Assembly: GCF_010726645.1 (NCBI RefSeq)
Contig: NZ_AP022563.1
Location: forward strand, 5,332,001-5,396,000
DNA: 64,000 nucleotides
Source of the DNA: Mycolicibacterium duvalii
GTDB lineage: Bacteria > Actinomycetota > Actinomycetes > Mycobacteriales > Mycobacteriaceae
Direction: 5' to 3'
Position 1 is the first letter of the stretch, and each line of letters starts with the position of its first letter. This document shows positions 27,190 through 35,417 of the stretch, piece by piece. The notes beneath the pieces are model-generated. The model had not been told where the DNA came from. It saw only the letters and a program-made list of their open reading frames with translations, and did not search any database. Position numbers and translations under genes: made by a program.

Positions 27190-27990
27190 ATGGACAGCGT
27201 GACCGAGTCTCAGCGTGCCGTGGCACCGACCCCGGATGTGCCGCCCGACGTGGCGGCCGTACTCCTGGGAGCGGTCGACGATGCGCGCACCGCGATCGTC
27301 GAGCACAGCGGTGAGGACACCGTCGGCGAATACCTCGGTGCCGGCTTCGAGGACGCGACGTCGGCCACCCACCGGTTCCTGGCAGAGCTGCCCGGTTACC
27401 GGGGATGGCAGTGGGCGGTGGTGGTCGCCGCATTCCCCGGTGCGCAGCACGCCACCATCAGCGAGGTGGTGCTGGTGCCCGGTCCGACGGCGCTGCTGGC
27501 CCCGAAATGGGTGCCCTGGGAGGAGCGGGTCCGCCCCGGGGACCTGAGCCCCGGCGACCTGCTGGCACCGCCGTCCGAGGACCCGCGGTTGGCGCCGGGC
27601 TATACGGCGACCGGCGACCCGATGGTCGACGACGTCGCCGTCGAGGTCGGACTCGGCCGCCGTCAGGTGCTCAGTCTGTGGGGCCGGAACGAGGCCGCGC
27701 AGCGCTGGCACGACGGCGACTACGGCCCGGGTTCGGCGATGGCCCGTTCGACGCGGCGGGTGTGCCGCGACTGTGGGTTCTACCTACCGCTGGGCGGTGC
27801 GCTCGGTGTGATGTTCGGGGTCTGCGCGAACGAGCTCGCCGCCGACGGCCACGTCGTCGACGCGGAATACGGCTGCGGTGCGCACTCCGACACCCCCGCA
27901 CCGCAGGGGGCCGGCTCACCGTTGTACGACCCGTTCGACGACGGCGTCCTCGACGTCGTCGACCCCGGCGAGAGCCGGCCCTCCTCCTAG
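27190..27990 (+). CDS. DUF3027 family protein (Rv0877-like)
   Basis: A 266-residue soluble protein. Conserved blocks are FLAELPGYRGWQWAVVVA, a VVLVPGPTALLAP segment, VPWEERVRPGDLSPGDLL, and a possible zinc site built from CRDCGFYLPLGG and a later VCANE plus YGCGAHSD. The ATG at 27190 is chosen over one at 27109, which would enter the divergent promoter and the MFS start. It is conserved across actinobacteria beside the MFS and SRPBCC genes. Function unknown. Its TAG stop overlaps the next convergent stop (CTAG). Confidence 0.83.
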   Translation: MDSVTESQRAVAPTPDVPPDVAAVLLGAVDDARTAIVEHSGEDTVGEYLGAGFEDATSATHRFLAELPGYRGWQWAVVVAAFPGAQHATISEVVLVPGPTALLAPKWVPWEERVRPGDLSPGDLLAPPSEDPRLAPGYTATGDPMVDDVAVEVGLGRRQVLSLWGRNEAAQRWHDGDYGPGSAMARSTRRVCRDCGFYLPLGGALGVMFGVCANELAADGHVVDAEYGCGAHSDTPAPQGAGSPLYDPFDDGVLDVVDPGESRPSS

Positions 27991-28448
27991 CTCGCGTTGC
28001 CTTCGGCGGCGTTCTTGATGCGCGTCAGCGACGCGTTCATGCCCTCGACGAGCTCGTCCTCGAAGCTCGGCACCCCGCCCATGAACTTGCCGACCAGGAA
28101 GTTCGACATTGCCGACGTGCCGTTCTCGGCGTGGCGGGTCTCGATCAGGCGCGTACCCGCCTCGGTCGGCTCCAGCTCATAGCTCCAGACGGTGTTGTTC
28201 TCGTTGACCCGGAAGGCTAGCTTCTTCTGCGGCACGAACTCGGTGATGCGGCTGGTGGTGGGCCAGAACAGCAGCCCGCGCCGGTTGAAGTTGATCGTGC
28301 GGGCGCCGGGGCGGACACCGCCGAGGGCCTTCATGTACCGGCACTGCGGGCTCCACTGCGGCATCTTGCTCAGGTCCGACACCAGGCTCCAGACCTTATC
28401 GACCGGGGCGTTGATGTCGATCTGGGCTTGCAGTTTGGGCGCTGCCAT
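27987..28448 (-). CDS. SRPBCC (polyketide cyclase/dehydrase-like) lipid-binding protein
   Basis: A 153-residue START-like fold protein. The N-terminus IDINAPVDKVWSLVSDLSKMPQWSP is the classic SRPBCC opening, followed by alternating strands and a long C-terminal helix (SFEDELVEGMNASLTRIKNAA). Members bind hydrophobic ligands; no catalytic motif can be assigned. GGAGAAAG precedes the ATG. DUF2530 lies upstream on the same strand with a 22-bp gap, so the two may share a transcript. The stop shares CTAG with the DUF3027 stop. Confidence 0.87.
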   Translation of the reverse strand: MAAPKLQAQIDINAPVDKVWSLVSDLSKMPQWSPQCRYMKALGGVRPGARTINFNRRGLLFWPTTSRITEFVPQKKLAFRVNENNTVWSYELEPTEAGTRLIETRHAENGTSAMSNFLVGKFMGGVPSFEDELVEGMNASLTRIKNAAEGNAS

Positions 28449-28470
28449 GGCGCTTTCTCCTTCGTGTCGT

Positions 28471-28716
28471 TCAGGTCAAGCCGCTCTGGGCGCCGCGCGA
28501 TCCGCGGCGCACGGCGTGACGTTGCCACAGAAAGATCGATGTGCCAACCACGGCGACGCCGAGCCCGGCCAGGGTGACGGGGCGCCAGCTGTGCAGCGTG
28601 TCGACGGTGAAGGCCAGCACCGTCGCGACCAGCCAGCCCGAGCCGATCACCAGGATCATCGGCCACGGCGAGAGCAGGCGCGCCGGCAGCGCGGGGGGCC
28701 GGACGGTTTCGTTCAT
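28471..28716 (-). CDS. DUF2530 small membrane protein (Rv0879c-like)
   Basis: An 81-residue protein with two membrane helices (residues 17-39 and 46-66) and a basic tail (RRGSRGAQSG). The LLSPWPMILVIGSGW segment and the SWRPVTLAGLGVAVVGTSIFLWQ helix match Rv0879c. The ATG at 28716 is the only start giving the family N-terminus; longer reading runs antisense to the rRNA methyltransferase gene. Function unknown. Confidence 0.83.
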   Translation of the reverse strand: MNETVRPPALPARLLSPWPMILVIGSGWLVATVLAFTVDTLHSWRPVTLAGLGVAVVGTSIFLWQRHAVRRGSRGAQSGLT

Positions 28717-28798
28717 CGGGCACCAAGGTAACCGATCGGGTTCGGGGCCTGGGTAGTCTCGACGCCGTGAACGCCCCGTCCGCCGGATACGAAACGGT

Positions 28799-29662
28799 AT
28801 GACCGGCAAGCCGATTGACGGGGGCGCCGGCGTGGTCTCGAGGGTGGTGGACGTCGCCGACCCCGCCGATCCGCGGTTGGACGACTTTCGCGACCTCAAC
28901 AGCGTCGATCGCCGCCCCGATCTGCCCAGCGGCAAGGGCCTGGTGATCGCCGAAGGGGTGTTGGTGGTCCAGCGCATGCTGGCCTCCCGGTTCACGCCGC
29001 GCGCGCTGCTCGGCACCGACCGGCGGTTGACCGAACTGGGTGCCGACCTCGACGGTGTCGACGCGCCGTTCTACCGGGTCAGCGCCGAGGTGATGGCCCA
29101 AGTGGTCGGATTCCACCTCAACCGCGGCGTGCTCGCATCGGCGTCGCGGGCGCCGGAGCTGACGGTGTCGCAGGTGCTCGACGGGGCCGCCACCGTCGTC
29201 GTGCTCGAAGGGGTCAACGACCACGAGAATCTCGGCTCGGTCTTCCGCAACGCGGCCGGTCTCGGCGTCGACGCGGTGGTCTTCGGCAGCGGATGCGCCG
29301 ACCCGCTGTACCGGCGCGCGGTGCGGGTGTCGATGGGGCACGCGTTGCTGGTGCCGTTCGCCCGGGCGGCGAACTGGCCCGGCGACCTGGAGGTGTTGCG
29401 TGACAAGGGTTTTCAGATTCTCGCGATGACACCCGACCCGCAGGCTGCGACGCTGGCCGAGGCGCTGCCGCCGCGGGCGGGGCAGCCGGTGGCGATCCTC
29501 GTCGGCGCGGAGGGGCCGGGACTGCAGGAGCATACGATGCGCGCCAGCGACCAGCGCGTACGGATCCCGATGTCGCGTGGAACCGACTCGCTCAACGTCG
29601 CCACCGCTGCGGCGCTGGCGTTCTACGAGCGCGACCGGTTGCGGACTACGGTGAGCACGTGA
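28799..29662 (+). CDS. SpoU/TrmH-family RNA 2'-O-methyltransferase (Rv0881-like)
   Basis: A 287-residue protein. An N-terminal substrate-binding domain (about 20-115) is followed by a SPOUT methyltransferase domain with all three motifs: NDHENLGSVFRNA (motif 1), ILVGAEGPGL (motif 2) and IPMSRGTDSLNVATAAAL (motif 3). These form the knotted SAM site. The target RNA is unknown. The ATG at 28799 is used; homologues start close to VVSRVVDVADP, so a slightly later start is possible. Its stop overlaps the GTG of the DUF2537 gene. Confidence 0.9.
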   Translation: MTGKPIDGGAGVVSRVVDVADPADPRLDDFRDLNSVDRRPDLPSGKGLVIAEGVLVVQRMLASRFTPRALLGTDRRLTELGADLDGVDAPFYRVSAEVMAQVVGFHLNRGVLASASRAPELTVSQVLDGAATVVVLEGVNDHENLGSVFRNAAGLGVDAVVFGSGCADPLYRRAVRVSMGHALLVPFARAANWPGDLEVLRDKGFQILAMTPDPQAATLAEALPPRAGQPVAILVGAEGPGLQEHTMRASDQRVRIPMSRGTDSLNVATAAALAFYERDRLRTTVST

Positions 29663-29940
29663 GCGAGGAGTCGACGCCGTGGGCCACCGGGCTGACGGTC
29701 GCGGCGTTCGTCGCCGCGGTCATCGCGACCGCGATCATCGTGCTCAGCATCGGGTTGGCGCGGGTGCATCCGCTGCTGGCGGCGGGCCTGAACCTCGTCG
29801 CTGTGGGTGGGCTGGCGCCCACGGTGTGGGGCTGGCGCCGAACACCGGTGTGGCGCTGGTTCGTGCTCGGCGGCGCCGTCGGCGTGGCCGGCGCGTGGGT
29901 GGCGCTGCTAGCGCTCGCCGCCACTGGAGCGAACGCCTAG
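29659..29940 (+). CDS. DUF2537 small membrane protein (Rv0882-like)
   Basis: A 93-residue protein with three predicted membrane segments (about 10-32, 38-55 and 68-90). The GTG overlaps the methyltransferase stop (GTGA), indicating coupling. The 3' end overlaps the convergent sepH gene by 33 bp (29908-29940), an unusually deep overlap. Homologous to Rv0882; function unknown. Confidence 0.85.
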   Translation: MSEESTPWATGLTVAAFVAAVIATAIIVLSIGLARVHPLLAAGLNLVAVGGLAPTVWGWRRTPVWRWFVLGGAVGVAGAWVALLALAATGANA

Positions 29941-30738
29941 CAGCACGTCTTCCCAGGCGGGCACCGCGGGCTTGGCCTTGCGCGACCGGGCGGCCTTGGG
30001 CGCCGCCTGGGGCGCGGGCTCCGGCGCCGGGGCCGGAGCTTGCGTAGACGTCGGTTCCTCGGGCTCGACGGCCGGGGCCGGCGCGACCTCAGGCTCGCCG
30101 AGTGCGAGCTGTGCGACCGGGGCCAGGGGGCGCAGCGTCCGGGTGAAATTCGGGTCGATCAGCTCGGCGGCGTTCTCGTCGAAGGCTGTGACGGTGCCGC
30201 CGTGCGCGCCGGGGGCATAGCGGAAATGGGCCTGCAGGTCCGAGCGTCCGGCGGTCCACGCCAACTGCACGGTCCAGCGCCCGTCCTCGTTGCGCCAGGC
30301 GTCCCAGGCGGCGGCGTCGGGATCCAGGCCCCGCGCGATCAGCGCTGCGGTCACCGTCTCGAGCAGCGTGAGCACCGACGGGCCGTCGGCGAGCACCGGG
30401 TGGGCGGCGGTGGCCAGTTCGGCGGCCCGGGCCCGCTCGAGCAGCACCGGGTGGGCGAACCGCTCGACGCGGGCGGGGTCCACTCCGGCGGCCGAGGCGA
30501 TCTGTTCGACTGATGCGCCGGCGCGAATCCTGGACTGGATCTCCCTGGGGCGCAGCATGTTCGGCACCTCGACGTTGATGGTGGTCTGGTTCGTCGCGGC
30601 CCGGTCACCGCGCACGGCGGCCCTGAGTCGCTCGTCGGAGCGCAGCACGAATTTCTCCGCGGGCTCGTCGGTCTCGCAGATGATCCGCGTGCCGCGCGTG
30701 TCGTCCACGTCGAGTCCGACGACTCTGAGTTCCCTCAT
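29908..30738 (-). CDS. sepH: Septation protein SepH (DUF3071)
   Basis: A 276-residue protein. Residues 1-165 form the conserved SepH domain: MRELRVVGLD start, FVLRSDERLRAAV, LRPREIQSRIRAGAS, and a helix-turn-helix-like SVEQIASAAGVDPARVERFAHP. The C-terminal part (about 215-265) is a Pro/Ala/Glu/Lys-rich linker ending in a short conserved PAWEDVLLGVR motif. SepH binds FtsZ and promotes its assembly at the septum in actinobacteria. GGAGGAGG precedes the ATG. It matches Rv0883c and overlaps DUF2537. Confidence 0.92.
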   Translation of the reverse strand: MRELRVVGLDVDDTRGTRIICETDEPAEKFVLRSDERLRAAVRGDRAATNQTTINVEVPNMLRPREIQSRIRAGASVEQIASAAGVDPARVERFAHPVLLERARAAELATAAHPVLADGPSVLTLLETVTAALIARGLDPDAAAWDAWRNEDGRWTVQLAWTAGRSDLQAHFRYAPGAHGGTVTAFDENAAELIDPNFTRTLRPLAPVAQLALGEPEVAPAPAVEPEEPTSTQAPAPAPEPAPQAAPKAARSRKAKPAVPAWEDVLLGVRSSGGER

Positions 30739-30851
30739 TGCGACCTCCTCCGGGCTGGCGCCGAGCCCGATACGCAGGTCACCCTACTGTGTTATCGATC
30801 CGTAACCGGGCTGACACGCGGCGGGGCGGCCCGGTCTTTCGGATCGGTCCT

Positions 30852-31967
30852 TCAGAGCCGTTCCACGACCCAGTCGATGCACGCGGTCAACGCGCTGACA
30901 TCGTCGGGCTCGACTGCCGGGAACATGCCGACCCGCAGTTGGTTGCGCCCGAGCTTGCGGTAGGGCTCGGTGTCGACGATGCCGTTGGCGCGCAGCGTGG
31001 CCGCGACGGCGGCCGCGTCGACACCCTCGGCGAAGTCGACGGTGCCGACCACCGCCGAGCGCAGCGCCGGGTCGGTGACGAAGGGGGTGGCGAACGAGGA
31101 GGCTTCCGCCCAGGAATACAGCCTCGAGGACGTGTCGGCGGTGCGCGCGGTCGCCCAGTCCAGCCCACCGTTGCCCAACATCCAGTCGATCTGCTCTGCG
31201 AGCAGCACCAGGGTGGCGATGGCCGGGGTGTTGTAGGTCTGGTTCTTGAGGCTGTTCTCGATCGCGATCGGCAGCGACAGGAACTCCGGCACCCACCGAC
31301 CCGAGCTCGCGATCGCGTCGACGCGGGCCAGCGCGGCCGGGGACAGGATCGCCAGCCACAGGCCGCCGTCACCGGCGAAGTTCTTCTGCGGTGCGAAGTA
31401 GTAGACGTCGGCCTGGGTGATGTCGACGGGCAGACCGCCGGCCGCGGAGGTGGCGTCGATCGCGATCAACGCCTCGCCGGCACCCGCGGGGCGTTGCACC
31501 GGGACCGCCACCCCCGTCGACGTCTCGTTGTGCGCCCAGGCGATCAGGTCGGCCGACGGATCGGACTGCGGGCTGGGCGCGCTGCCCGGATCGGCCTTGA
31601 TGACGATCGGGTCGCCGACGAACGGGTTCTTGGCCACCGCCGAGGCGAACTTGGCGCTGAACTCGCCGTAGGTCAGGTGCAGTGATCGCTGCTCGACCAG
31701 CCCGAACGCGGCGGCATCCCAGAACGCGGTGGACCCGCCGTTGCCGAGGATCACCTCGTAGCCGTCGGGCAGTGCGAACAACTCGCGGAGGCCGTCCCGC
31801 ACCCGGCCGACCAGGTTCTTGACCGGCGCCTGCCGGTGGGAGGTGCCGAACAGGTCACCGGCGGCGGCCAGCGCCTGCAACTGCTGGGGACGCACCTTCG
31901 ACGGCCCGCAGCCGAAACGGCCGTCGGTCGGTTTGAGGTCGGCGGGAATGGTCAGGTTCGCGGCCAT
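30852..31967 (-). CDS. serC: Phosphoserine aminotransferase SerC
   Basis: A 371-residue PLP enzyme that converts 3-phosphohydroxypyruvate and glutamate to phosphoserine and 2-oxoglutarate in serine synthesis. The PLP lysine is Lys195 in YYFAPQKNFAGDGG. FGCGPSK near the N-terminus, GTSHRQAPVKN, WAHNETSTG and the C-terminal YRKLGRNQLRVGMFPAVEPDDV match the mycobacterial enzyme. The ATG at 31967 gives MAANLTIPADL. It is divergent from the AurF-like gene across a 243-bp region with a CRP-like site. Confidence 0.96.
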   Translation of the reverse strand: MAANLTIPADLKPTDGRFGCGPSKVRPQQLQALAAAGDLFGTSHRQAPVKNLVGRVRDGLRELFALPDGYEVILGNGGSTAFWDAAAFGLVEQRSLHLTYGEFSAKFASAVAKNPFVGDPIVIKADPGSAPSPQSDPSADLIAWAHNETSTGVAVPVQRPAGAGEALIAIDATSAAGGLPVDITQADVYYFAPQKNFAGDGGLWLAILSPAALARVDAIASSGRWVPEFLSLPIAIENSLKNQTYNTPAIATLVLLAEQIDWMLGNGGLDWATARTADTSSRLYSWAEASSFATPFVTDPALRSAVVGTVDFAEGVDAAAVAATLRANGIVDTEPYRKLGRNQLRVGMFPAVEPDDVSALTACIDWVVERL

Positions 31968-32064
31968 GGTGGCCAGCCTAAAACCGACGGACGAACCGGA
32001 GCGAATCGCCGTCGACGGACTCGTCGCGGCGGGTCCGCACGCAGGACGTGACGGCATTCGCTGC

Positions 32065-32080
32065 CGTGATCCGCATCACA
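32065..32080. promoter_or_regulatory. CRP-type palindrome between serC and the AurF-like gene
   Basis: CGTGATCCGCATCACA matches TGTGA-N6-TCACA at every conserved base except the first. It lies about 98 bp upstream of serC and 131 bp upstream of the divergent gene at 32211, so it could act on both. CRP control of the serC/Rv0885 region is known in M. tuberculosis. A CACATGTG palindrome overlaps its right edge. Confidence 0.7.
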
Positions 32081-32210
32081 TGTGACGGGGATTACCCGGC
32101 TGCCGCACAGCAGCGAGAAAAGCCTGGTTAATTCCTGGGACCGTGGGTACTGTCCTTAGACATCGAGCCGACGAATGTAAACCTCAGCTCCGAGGCATGG
32201 GAGGCCCAGG

Positions 32211-33239
32211 ATGGCAGTCAAGACCGCACGGACGCGCATCGTTCGCCGCTGGCGCAAGAACATGGACGTCCTCGATGACGCCGAGTACGTCGACACGCTG
32301 CAGACGCTGTCCGAGGGATCGGTACGGCGCAACTTCAACCCCTACACCGACATCGATTGGGACTCGCCCGAGTTCCAGGTGACACCCAACGATGATCGCT
32401 GGATTCTGCCGGCGACCGACCCGATCGGCCAACATCCCTGGTACCAGGCGCAGACCCGAGAGCGTCAGATCGAGATCGGCATGTGGCGCCAGGCCAACGT
32501 CGCCAAGGTCGGTCTGCACTTCGAGTCGATCCTGATCCGCGGTCTGATGAACTACGCGTTCTGGGTGCCCAACGGCTCGCCGGAGTATCGCTACTGCCTG
32601 CACGAGTCGGTCGAAGAGTGCAACCACACCATGATGTTCCAGGAGATGGTCAACCGCATCGGCGTCGACGTACCAGGCATGCCCCGCGTCCTCAAGTGGT
32701 TGTCGCAGTTCATCCCGCTGGTCGCCGGACCGCGGCCAGTCCCGTTCTTCTTCGGTGTGCTCGCCGGTGAGGAGCCGATCGACCACACGCAGAAAGCCGT
32801 GCTGCGGGAAGGCAAGTCGCTGCATCCAATCATGGAGCGGGTGATGGCCATCCACGTCGCCGAGGAGGCGCGCCACATTTCGTTCGCCCACGAGTACCTG
32901 CGTAAGCGGGTCCCGCATCTGGCTCGGGCCGAACGGTTCGGGCTGTCGCTCACCGTGCCGCTCATCATGCGGGTGCTCTGCCAGGCGATCATCGTGCCGC
33001 CGAAAGCATTCTGGCAGGAGTTCGACATCCCGCGCTCGGTGAAGAAGGAGATCTTCTTCAGAAGTCCGCAGGCCCGGCAGTTCCTGCGCGACATGTTCGG
33101 CGATGTCCGCATGCTCTGCCACGACACCGGCCTGATGAATCCGTTCGCCAAGCTGATGTGGCGGATCTGCAAGATCGACGGTCCGCCCAGCCGCTATCGC
33201 AGCGAGCCGGCGCGCCAGCACGTGGTCAGCGCGGCTTAA
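32211..33239 (+). CDS. AurF-like diiron oxygenase (Rv0885-like)
   Basis: A 342-residue ferritin-like protein of the AurF/p-aminobenzoate N-oxygenase family. Probable di-iron ligands lie in FESILIRGLMNYAF, HESVEECNHTMMFQEM (E..H) and HVAEEARHISFAHEYL (EE.RH). The central part has membrane-like hydrophobic stretches (IPLVAGPRPVPFFFGVLAG). The ATG follows GGGAGGCCCAGG. The substrate is unknown. Only 18 bp separate it from fprB, so the reductase may supply its electrons (inference). Confidence 0.87.
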   Translation: MAVKTARTRIVRRWRKNMDVLDDAEYVDTLQTLSEGSVRRNFNPYTDIDWDSPEFQVTPNDDRWILPATDPIGQHPWYQAQTRERQIEIGMWRQANVAKVGLHFESILIRGLMNYAFWVPNGSPEYRYCLHESVEECNHTMMFQEMVNRIGVDVPGMPRVLKWLSQFIPLVAGPRPVPFFFGVLAGEEPIDHTQKAVLREGKSLHPIMERVMAIHVAEEARHISFAHEYLRKRVPHLARAERFGLSLTVPLIMRVLCQAIIVPPKAFWQEFDIPRSVKKEIFFRSPQARQFLRDMFGDVRMLCHDTGLMNPFAKLMWRICKIDGPPSRYRSEPARQHVVSAA

Positions 33240-33257
33240 GGCCAGGGCTCTCGCGAC

Positions 33258-34946
33258 ATGCCTCATGTGATCACCCAGTCGTGTTGCAGCGACGGGTCCT
33301 GCGTCTATGCCTGCCCGGTCAACTGCATTCACCCGACGCCCGACGAGCCCGGATTCGCGACGGCCGAGATGCTCTACATCGACCCGGTCGCCTGTGTGGA
33401 CTGCGGGGCCTGCGTGTCGGCCTGCCCGGTCGGGGCGATCGCACCCGACACCAAACTGACGCCCGCGCAGTTGCCGTTCGTCGAACTCAACGCCGCGTTC
33501 TATCCCGAGCGGGACGGCAAACTGCCCCCTACCTCGAAGCTGGCGCCGGTGGCCGAAGCCCCCGTGGTGCACTCGCGGCCGGGGAGTCCGTTGCGGGTCG
33601 CGATCGTCGGGTCCGGGCCCGCGGCGATGTACGCCGCCGACGAGCTGCTGACCCAGCGCGACGTCGAGGTCAACGTGTTCGAGAAGCTGCCCACACCTTA
33701 CGGATTGGTGCGAGCCGGGGTGGCGCCGGACCATCAGAGCACCAAACGCGTCACCACCCTGTTCGACCGGATCTCGCAGTCCGACGGCTTTGCGTTCTAT
33801 CTCAACGTCGAGGTGGGCCACCACCTCAGCCATGACGACTTGCTGGCCCACCATCACGCCGTGCTCTACGCAGTGGGCGCGCCCAACGACCGCCGTCTCG
33901 ACATCGACGGCATCGATCTGCCCGGTACCGCGACCGCAACCGAGATGGTGGCCTGGTACAACGGTCACCCCGAATTCACCGATCTGGCCGTCGATCTGAG
34001 CGGTGAGCGCGTCGTCATCGTCGGCAACGGCAACGTGGCGCTGGACGTGGCGCGCATCCTCACCACCGACCCGGACCTGTTGGCGGACACCGACATCGCC
34101 GATTATGCGCTGGCCGCCCTGCGGGCCTCCCGGGTGCGGGAGGTCGTGATCGCCGCTCGCCGCGGGCCCGAGGCGTCGGCGTTCACGCTGCCCGAACTGA
34201 TCGGGCTGGTCTCGACCTGCGAAGTGGTGCTCGACGCCGAAGACCGCGACCGGGTGCTCGTCGCGCTGGCCGAGGAGACAGATCCGTTGACCCGCAACAA
34301 GCTCGAGGTGTTGTCCACGCTGGGCGACGCCGGCGACGACTCCGCGCCGGGCGCCCGACCGCGCATCCGCCTGGCCTACCACCTGACCCCCCATCGGGTG
34401 GCAGGGGAGCAGCGGGTGACCGGTATCGAGTTCACGCTGACCGGAACCGACCAGACGTGTGAGCTGCCCGCCGGACTGGTGCTGACCTCGATCGGCTACC
34501 GCGGCAGGCCGATTCCCGGGCTGCCCTTCGACGACGCTGCGGCGGTGGTACCCAACGCCGGGGGGCGCGTCGTCGATCCCGCGACCGGCGCCGCAGTGCC
34601 GGGCGCCTATGTGGCGGGCTGGATCAAACGCGGACCCACGGGGTTCATCGGAACCAACAAGTCCTGCGCCGCAGAGACGGTGCGCTCGCTGGTCGCCGAC
34701 TTCAACGACGGGATGCTGACCGAACCGGTCGGCAGTCCGGCGGCGCTGGAACGCGCGGTGCGGGCCCGGTGTCCCGAGGTGATCGACCGCCGGGGGTGGA
34801 AAGCGATCGACGATGCCGAGGTCGCCCGCGGTGGTGGTCGCCGCCCCCGCGGAAAGTTCACCTCAGTCGCCGAGCTGACCGCGGCTGCCGCCGCGGCGCC
34901 CGAACCACCGTTGCACCGCCGCCTGCTGGCCGGCCTGCGCCGCTGA
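33258..34946 (+). CDS. fprB: Ferredoxin/ferredoxin-NADP reductase FprB
   Basis: A 562-residue fusion. Residues 1-75 are a bacterial ferredoxin domain with two Cys clusters (CCSDGSCVYACPVNC and CVDCGACVSACP). Residues about 110-562 are an adrenodoxin-reductase-type flavoprotein with an FAD motif (VAIVGSGPAAMYAADEL), an NADP motif (VVIVGNGNVALDVARIL) and the C-terminal GWIKRGPTGFIGTNK. It moves electrons between NADPH and iron-sulfur or P450 partners. It matches Rv0886. It converges on the hydrogenase operon with three bases between stops. Confidence 0.95.
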   Translation: MPHVITQSCCSDGSCVYACPVNCIHPTPDEPGFATAEMLYIDPVACVDCGACVSACPVGAIAPDTKLTPAQLPFVELNAAFYPERDGKLPPTSKLAPVAEAPVVHSRPGSPLRVAIVGSGPAAMYAADELLTQRDVEVNVFEKLPTPYGLVRAGVAPDHQSTKRVTTLFDRISQSDGFAFYLNVEVGHHLSHDDLLAHHHAVLYAVGAPNDRRLDIDGIDLPGTATATEMVAWYNGHPEFTDLAVDLSGERVVIVGNGNVALDVARILTTDPDLLADTDIADYALAALRASRVREVVIAARRGPEASAFTLPELIGLVSTCEVVLDAEDRDRVLVALAEETDPLTRNKLEVLSTLGDAGDDSAPGARPRIRLAYHLTPHRVAGEQRVTGIEFTLTGTDQTCELPAGLVLTSIGYRGRPIPGLPFDDAAAVVPNAGGRVVDPATGAAVPGAYVAGWIKRGPTGFIGTNKSCAAETVRSLVADFNDGMLTEPVGSPAALERAVRARCPEVIDRRGWKAIDDAEVARGGGRRPRGKFTSVAELTAAAAAAPEPPLHRRLLAGLRR

Positions 34947-34949
34947 GGT

Positions 34950-35417
34950 TCAACCGACCCCGACCCGCGACAGCTCCCGCAGGACCGTTCGGAGGACCTC
35001 GGGCGCGGCGGCGGCGACCGGTCCGGAGAGCCCGTCGCCGAGGACGAGGCTGTCCGCCTCCACGGCGATGACGACCAGTTCGGCGGGCACCCGGCCGAGC
35101 GCCTGGCCCAGCCGCACCGCCTCGGGGATACCGACCGCGTGCGAACTGGTCGCCGACGGGAGGCCGCACACCTCGTCGATCGTGGTGCGCCAGATCCGGC
35201 CCGGGGTCGCCGGTTCGCACCGGACCGCGTCGATGATGACCGCCAGATCGACACCGGCCCAGGTGTCGAGGAGCCCGGCGGGCTCCCCGTCACAGACCGT
35301 CACCAACACACCCGGCAGCGCCAGCTCCTCGAGGCGCGCCGCGACGACCGGGCCGATTGCGTCATCGCTGCGGAAGCGGTTGCCGATGCCGATCACCACC
35401 GCCCGCGGATCCGTCAC
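34950..35417 (-). CDS. NiFe-hydrogenase maturation protease (HycI/HyaD family)
   Basis: A 155-residue endopeptidase expected to trim the C-terminus of the large subunit after nickel insertion. The family signature VIGIGNRFRSDDAIGP lies at the N-terminus; the GN and D positions and SSHAVGIPEAVRL fit the nickel-sensing site. The GTG at 35417 overlaps the hyhL stop (GTGA), so protease and substrate are translationally coupled. It is the last gene of the leftward hydrogenase operon. Confidence 0.92.
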   Translation of the reverse strand: MTDPRAVVIGIGNRFRSDDAIGPVVAARLEELALPGVLVTVCDGEPAGLLDTWAGVDLAVIIDAVRCEPATPGRIWRTTIDEVCGLPSATSSHAVGIPEAVRLGQALGRVPAELVVIAVEADSLVLGDGLSGPVAAAAPEVLRTVLRELSRVGVG

